From NCBI RefSeq assembly GCF_002898515.1, contig NZ_PPFX01000032.1, forward strand, positions 1-44,320: DNA of 44,320 bases. The letters are read 5' to 3'. Each line of letters starts with the position of its first letter. Position 1 is the first letter of the stretch. The notes beneath the pieces are model-generated. The model was not told the DNA's origin. It ran no database searches and saw nothing but the letters and a program-made list of their open reading frames with translations. Positions 41,027 to 44,320 of this stretch are shown in pieces. The position numbers and the translations under genes are program-made. This DNA is from Geothermobacter hydrogeniphilus. GTDB taxonomy: Bacteria; Desulfobacterota; Desulfuromonadia; Desulfuromonadales; Geothermobacteraceae.

Positions 41027-41653
41027 ATGGAGATCCCGCCCCTCTACCTGATCACTGACCGCCAGGCGGTCGCCGACGGCAACCTGCTGCACTCCGTCGC
41101 CGAAGCCCTTGACAGCGGGACGCGACTCATCCAGTTGCGCGAGAAGGACCTGCCGGCGGCGCAACTGCTGCCGCTGGCGGAAAAACTGCGGCGGCTCACC
41201 GCCGACTACCGAGCCCGGTTGCTGATCAACGATCGCCTCGATGTCGCCCTGGCCTGCGAAGCCGACGGTGTCCACCTCGGCGGCCAGTCGCTGCCGGTCA
41301 CCGTCGCCCGCGACCTGCTAGGTACCGACCGCCTGATCGGCGTCTCCACCCACAACCTCGCGGAACTTCACGCCGCCGAAGCCGCGGGAGCCGATTTCGT
41401 CACCTTCGGCCCGGTCTTCGCCACCCCTTCCAAGCTCCCCTACGGCACCCCGGTCGGACTTGCCGCCCTGGCCGAAGCCTGCCACGCCGGCCGCCTGCCG
41501 GTCTACGCCCTCGGCGGCATCGACCGGAACAACCTGGTCGCGGTCAGAAAATGCGGCGCCGCCGGGTTCGCCTGCATCCGCGCCATTCTCGCGGCAGGGG
41601 AACCGGGACCGGCCACCCGTGAACTTCTCATGTCCTGGAACGGGGACGGCTGA
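41027..41653 (+). CDS. thiE: Thiamine-phosphate synthase
   Basis: A 208-residue enzyme that couples the thiazole phosphate and HMP pyrophosphate to thiamine phosphate. It starts at the ATG 41027 (MEIPPLYLITDRQ), right after thiH; the frame extends upstream inside thiH without support. Signatures: LITDRQ, IQLREKDLPA, LLINDRLDVALACEADGVHLGG, STHNLAELHAAEAAGADFVTFGPVF and YALGGID. The ribosome site is weak, so coupling with thiH is likely. thiC and thiD are not in the window. Confidence 0.96.
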   Translation: MEIPPLYLITDRQAVADGNLLHSVAEALDSGTRLIQLREKDLPAAQLLPLAEKLRRLTADYRARLLINDRLDVALACEADGVHLGGQSLPVTVARDLLGTDRLIGVSTHNLAELHAAEAAGADFVTFGPVFATPSKLPYGTPVGLAALAEACHAGRLPVYALGGIDRNNLVAVRKCGAAGFACIRAILAAGEPGPATRELLMSWNGDG

Positions 41654-41691
41654 AACACCGCCCCGGTAAAATCCGTACGGACAGTTCCTGC

Positions 41692-41729
41692 CGGTCGAGA
41701 CGCAGCAGATGCGTGCGTATCGGCCGCCC
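41692..41729. repeat. Family P2 palindrome with interior deleted
   Basis: CGGTCGAGACG (left tip) is joined directly to GCAGCAGATGCGTGCGTATCGGCCGCCC (right end). The middle 80 or so bases are missing. It lies 38 nt after thiE. Confidence 0.65.
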
Positions 41730-41747
41730 TCAGCACTACTGTTACAA

Positions 41748-41864
41748 GGTGGTCGAGACGTGCCCGGCAAGGCGCGCGAAGACTGAAACCGCAGGTGTAG
41801 CGGCAGCTACATCGAGGATTGAAGGCTGAGTGCAACGCCGCAGACGGGTGCGTATCGACCGCCC
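41748..41864. repeat. Palindrome family P2, copy 3
   Basis: Left GGTGGTCGAGACGTGCC, right CAGACGGGTGCGTATCGACCGCCC, centre GTAGC-GGCA-GCTAC. It is the left border of cassette E2. Confidence 0.8.
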
Positions 41865-42140
41865 TCGCAGTACACCGCGGGGTCGCGGCCCCGCCCGCCG
41901 CCTTACTCTTGCCTGCTCGCAAGAGTAAGCAGAAAGAGCCATCGCCTGCGGCGGGCATGGACAGTACCCTTTGCCAGCCTTGCAGATTACGAAACCCACG
42001 GCGCTCTCGTAGCCACGCCCGGCAGTGGTGGTATGTGAACTGGCTACGCAGAGGGCAAACAAACGGGGTGCACAGGGGAGCCTGAAAAACCCCACCCGAA
42101 GGACGGGGCTCAAAGCCCCCCCCCAACACCACCGTTCCGA
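41865..42140. other. Cassette E2 between two P2 palindromes, with an 11-bp hairpin
   Basis: A 276-nt stretch with no credible gene. CTTACTCTTGC (41902-41912) and GCAAGAGTAAG (41919-41929) form a perfect stem with a 6-nt loop, in the same place as the hairpin of cassette E1. Near its end GGGGCT-CAA-AGCCCC (about 42106-42120) makes a second hairpin. Confidence 0.65.
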
Positions 42141-42262
42141 GGCGGCCGAGACGTGCGTAGATGCAAGGCGTCTCACGCGCCGAGGAATGAGGCGTAGCGG
42201 CAGCTACGTCGGAATGACGAGGTACGGGAGCAACGCAGCAGATGCGTGCGTATCGGCCGCCC
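42141..42262. repeat. Palindrome family P2, copy 4
   Basis: GGCGGCCGAGACGTGCGTAGATGC pairs with GCAGATGCGTGCGTATCGGCCGCC. The centre is GTAGC-GGCA-GCTAC. It borders cassette E2 on the right and lies 64 nt before the SLC13 gene. Confidence 0.87.
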
Positions 42263-42326
42263 TCCTTGAGTCGGGCTTAGAACCGGATACACTTATCCCT
42301 GAATCCTTCATAGTCCCGGAGACTCC

Positions 42327-44099
42327 ATGAGCATCGCCCTGGTCCTGATCATCCTGCTGACCGCTATCGTCCTCTACGCCACCGAGTGGATCCGCATGGA
42401 TCTCGTCAGCCTGATGGTGCTGCTGGCGGTCGGCATTTCCGGCCTGGTGACCCCGCAGGAAGCATTTTCCGGTTTTTCCAACCCGGCGGTGATCACCGTC
42501 GCGGCGATGTTCGTCCTCTCGGCCGGACTGACCCACACCGGCGCTCTCGGCCCCATCGGCGAACATCTGCTGCAGGTTTCGGGCAACTCGGAAGTGCGCA
42601 TGATCGCGGCGATCATGTTCGCCAGCGCCCTCTTCTCCGCCTTCATCAACAACATCGGCGCCACCGCCATGCTCATGCCACTGGTCACCGCCGTCGCCCA
42701 GAAGGGCCGCCTGAGCCCCTCGAAGCTGCTCATTCCACTCGCCTTCGGCTCACTGCTCGGCGGGGTCTGCACCATGATCGGCACCCCGCCCAATATCCTC
42801 GTCAACGAGTTGCTCAAACAGCATACCGGTCAGGAATTCGGCATGTTCTCCTTTACCCCGGTCGGCGTGGTGCTGCTGACCTGCGGCATTCTCTTCATGC
42901 TGCTGGTCGGCCGCCACCTGCTGCCGGAGCGCAAGGCCGGCTCCCTCACCGAAGCCTACCAGATCAAGGAATACATCAGCGAAATCGAACTGCTGGAGAA
43001 TTCCCCCCTGATCGGCAAAACCATCTCCGGATGCGGGTTGGAACGGGATTTCGGCCTGCAGGTCCGGGCACTGCTGCGGGGACGGGAAAAATTCCCCTTC
43101 CCCCACCGCAACCGCAAGCTGCAGAGCGGCGACATCCTGTTCCTGGAGGGGGACCCGTCCGGCATCCTCAAGGTGCGGGAGAAGAAAGGGCTGCAACTGG
43201 TCCAGGAGGCGGAGCATCCGACCCCGGCCGAAGCCGGCCAGGAGGAGATCGTGGTGGTGGAGGGGGCGTTGACGCCAACCTCGGAGATGGTCGGCAAAAC
43301 CCTGCGCGATGTCCGCTTCGCCGACACCCACGGACTGACGGTGCTCGGCATCTGGCGCAAGGGAGCGCCGGTGGTGAAAAAGGTCGATCACGTGGTGCTG
43401 CGTTTCGGCGATGTGCTGCTGCTGCAGGGGACCAGGCAACGGGCCATTCACCTCGGCCGGGACCATGGTTTTCTGCTGCTCGGCAACGTTGACCGGGTGC
43501 CGTTCCGACCGCGTCGCGGTCCGGCGGCCATCCTGGTCCTGCTGGGCGTGGTCGCCCTGGCGGCCACCGGCCTGATGCCGATCATGCTGGCAGCCACCCT
43601 CGGGGCGCTGGCGATGATCATGATCCGCTGCCTGACGGTCAAGGAAGCCTACGAAGCCATCGACTGGTCGATCATTATCCTGATTGCCGGCACCCTGCCC
43701 CTGGGAATCGCCATGGAGCGCAGCGGCACGGCGCGCCTGCTGGCCGATTTCATGCTCAACCTGCTCGGCCCGTTCGGCCCCTGGGCGGTGCTTGCCGGGC
43801 TGTTTCTGGCCACCTTCCTGCTCACCGCGGTGATGAGCAACGCCGCCACCGCGGTACTGATCGCGCCGATTGCCTTCGAAGCCGCTATCGACCTCGGTGT
43901 CAACCCGCAACCGTTCTACATGACCGTCGCGGTAGCCGCTTCGGCCAGCTTCCTGACCCCGGTCAGCCACCAGTCCAACGCCCTGGTGATGGGTCCGGGC
44001 GGCTACCGTTTCGTCGACTACCTGAAGGTCGGCACCCCCCTCAACCTGCTGATCTGGCTGGTCGGTAGCCTGCTGATCCCGCTGGTTTTCCCATTCTGA
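42327..44099 (+). CDS. SLC13-type anion permease with two RCK_C (TrkA-C) domains
   Basis: A 590-residue inner-membrane transporter of the DASS/SLC13 group. Helices fill about 1-205 and 390-588; two TrkA-C domains lie between (about 215-290 and 305-385) in the cytoplasm, the layout of 'SLC13 family permease' proteins such as SdcS-like and sulfate/thiosulfate carriers. Substrate-site pieces are SAFINNIGATAMLMP (first half) and MSNAATAVLIAP (second half), each with the Ser-Asn-(Thr) type motif. The substrate may be sulfate, a dicarboxylate or another anion. CGGAG lies 5 nt before the ATG. It is monocistronic and is followed by P2 palindromes. Confidence 0.88.
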   Translation: MSIALVLIILLTAIVLYATEWIRMDLVSLMVLLAVGISGLVTPQEAFSGFSNPAVITVAAMFVLSAGLTHTGALGPIGEHLLQVSGNSEVRMIAAIMFASALFSAFINNIGATAMLMPLVTAVAQKGRLSPSKLLIPLAFGSLLGGVCTMIGTPPNILVNELLKQHTGQEFGMFSFTPVGVVLLTCGILFMLLVGRHLLPERKAGSLTEAYQIKEYISEIELLENSPLIGKTISGCGLERDFGLQVRALLRGREKFPFPHRNRKLQSGDILFLEGDPSGILKVREKKGLQLVQEAEHPTPAEAGQEEIVVVEGALTPTSEMVGKTLRDVRFADTHGLTVLGIWRKGAPVVKKVDHVVLRFGDVLLLQGTRQRAIHLGRDHGFLLLGNVDRVPFRPRRGPAAILVLLGVVALAATGLMPIMLAATLGALAMIMIRCLTVKEAYEAIDWSIIILIAGTLPLGIAMERSGTARLLADFMLNLLGPFGPWAVLAGLFLATFLLTAVMSNAATAVLIAPIAFEAAIDLGVNPQPFYMTVAVAASASFLTPVSHQSNALVMGPGGYRFVDYLKVGTPLNLLIWLVGSLLIPLVFPF

Positions 44100-44125
44100 G
44101 CCGACGCACAGCACTACCGTCGCAA

Positions 44126-44180
44126 GGTGGTCGAGACGTGCCTGAGTGCAACACCGCAGACGGGCGCATATCGGCCGCCC
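44126..44180. repeat. Family P2 palindrome with interior deleted
   Basis: GGTGGTCGAGACGTGCC runs directly into CAACACCGCAGACGGGCGCATATCGGCCGCCC. The central arms are missing. It starts 26 nt after the SLC13 stop. Confidence 0.7.
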
Positions 44181-44197
44181 CCAGCACTACCGTTGAA

Positions 44198-44319
44198 GGC
44201 GGTCGAGACGTGCGTAGATGCAAGGCGCCTCGCAACTGAAGGAGTGAGGTGTAGCGGCAGCTACTCCGCAGCGACTGAAGGTGCGAGCAACGCAGCAGAT
44301 GCGTGCGTATCGGCCGCCC
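44198..44319. repeat. Palindrome family P2, copy 5, at the window edge
   Basis: Nearly identical to copy 2 (37091-37212): GGCGGTCGAGACGTGCGTAGATGC ... GCAGATGCGTGCGTATCGGCCGCC. The window ends one base after it, so its right neighbour is unknown. Confidence 0.88.
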
Positions 44320-44320
44320 C

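Noticed and set aside
3788-44319. Palindromes as integron attC sites
   Set aside because: Length and hairpin shape are similar, but the GTTRRRY/RYYYAAC end boxes are missing, there is no integrase gene, and the neighbours are housekeeping genes, not cassettes.

Overview
The window looks like a chromosomal piece of a GC-rich anaerobe of the Desulfuromonadales/Geobacterales type (Desulfobacterota). This is inferred from the gene set: a Rieske/cytochrome b complex with a pentaheme cytochrome c, mercury-methylation genes hgcA-hgcB, ackA and pta, a two-subunit glycine decarboxylase, a PleD-like diguanylate cyclase, and many ferredoxin-type and c-type redox proteins. No name can be assigned from sequence alone. 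About 45 protein genes, one tRNA, one TPP riboswitch and about 15 long palindromic intergenic repeats are supported.

Layout. 192-4106: tRNA-Arg(CCG), a metal-site-degenerate metallo-beta-lactamase-fold protein, the Rieske/cytochrome b/pentaheme cytochrome operon and a tandem 117-bp palindrome. 4111-11481: DUF1573 protein, hpt, a zinc-ribbon/DUF3426 protein, a ferredoxin, ackA and pta facing each other, and a TonB-like protein. 11826-17345: folD and the glycine cleavage operon gcvT-gcvH-gcvPA-gcvPB. 17496-21117: FmdB-like zinc ribbon, an unknown CxxC protein, yggT-divIVA-DUF167, and DAHP synthase. 21234-22837: hgcA-hgcB, followed at once by a small element with terminal inverted repeats. 23065-25582: L-2-hydroxyglutarate oxidase, a 61-residue HTH-like protein and a REC-GGDEF protein. 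25585-34260: a compact nine-gene minus-strand cluster with no function I recognise (FmdE-like, permease, two lipoproteins, DUF3467, OpuAC-like, DUF362, NapH-NapG-like fusion, DUF3047). 34639-37539: an AAA-family protein that has lost its ATPase motifs, a PilZ protein and a small coiled-coil protein. 37668-41653: TPP riboswitch and thiF-thiS-thiG-thiH-thiE. 42327-44099: an SLC13-type permease with two RCK_C domains.

Functional links. folD and gcv together serve one-carbon folate metabolism. hgcA-hgcB form the corrinoid methyltransferase and ferredoxin pair of mercury methylation. The GGDEF and PilZ proteins make and could sense cyclic di-GMP. The bc-type operon moves electrons from quinol to periplasmic cytochromes.

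The most unusual signals are: (1) hgcA with an N-terminal extension holding four vicinal Cys pairs and a CxC; (2) a superfamily of 115-125 bp palindromes, six copies of which lie 0-6 nt after a stop codon, and all six of those stops are TAG although TGA dominates elsewhere in the window; (3) two cassettes, each bounded by the same palindrome family, that share a hairpin whose stem sequence differs in a paired manner; (4) an AAA protein with Walker A Lys, Walker B Asp-Glu and sensor-1 Asn all replaced; (5) the nine-gene cluster at 25585-34260.
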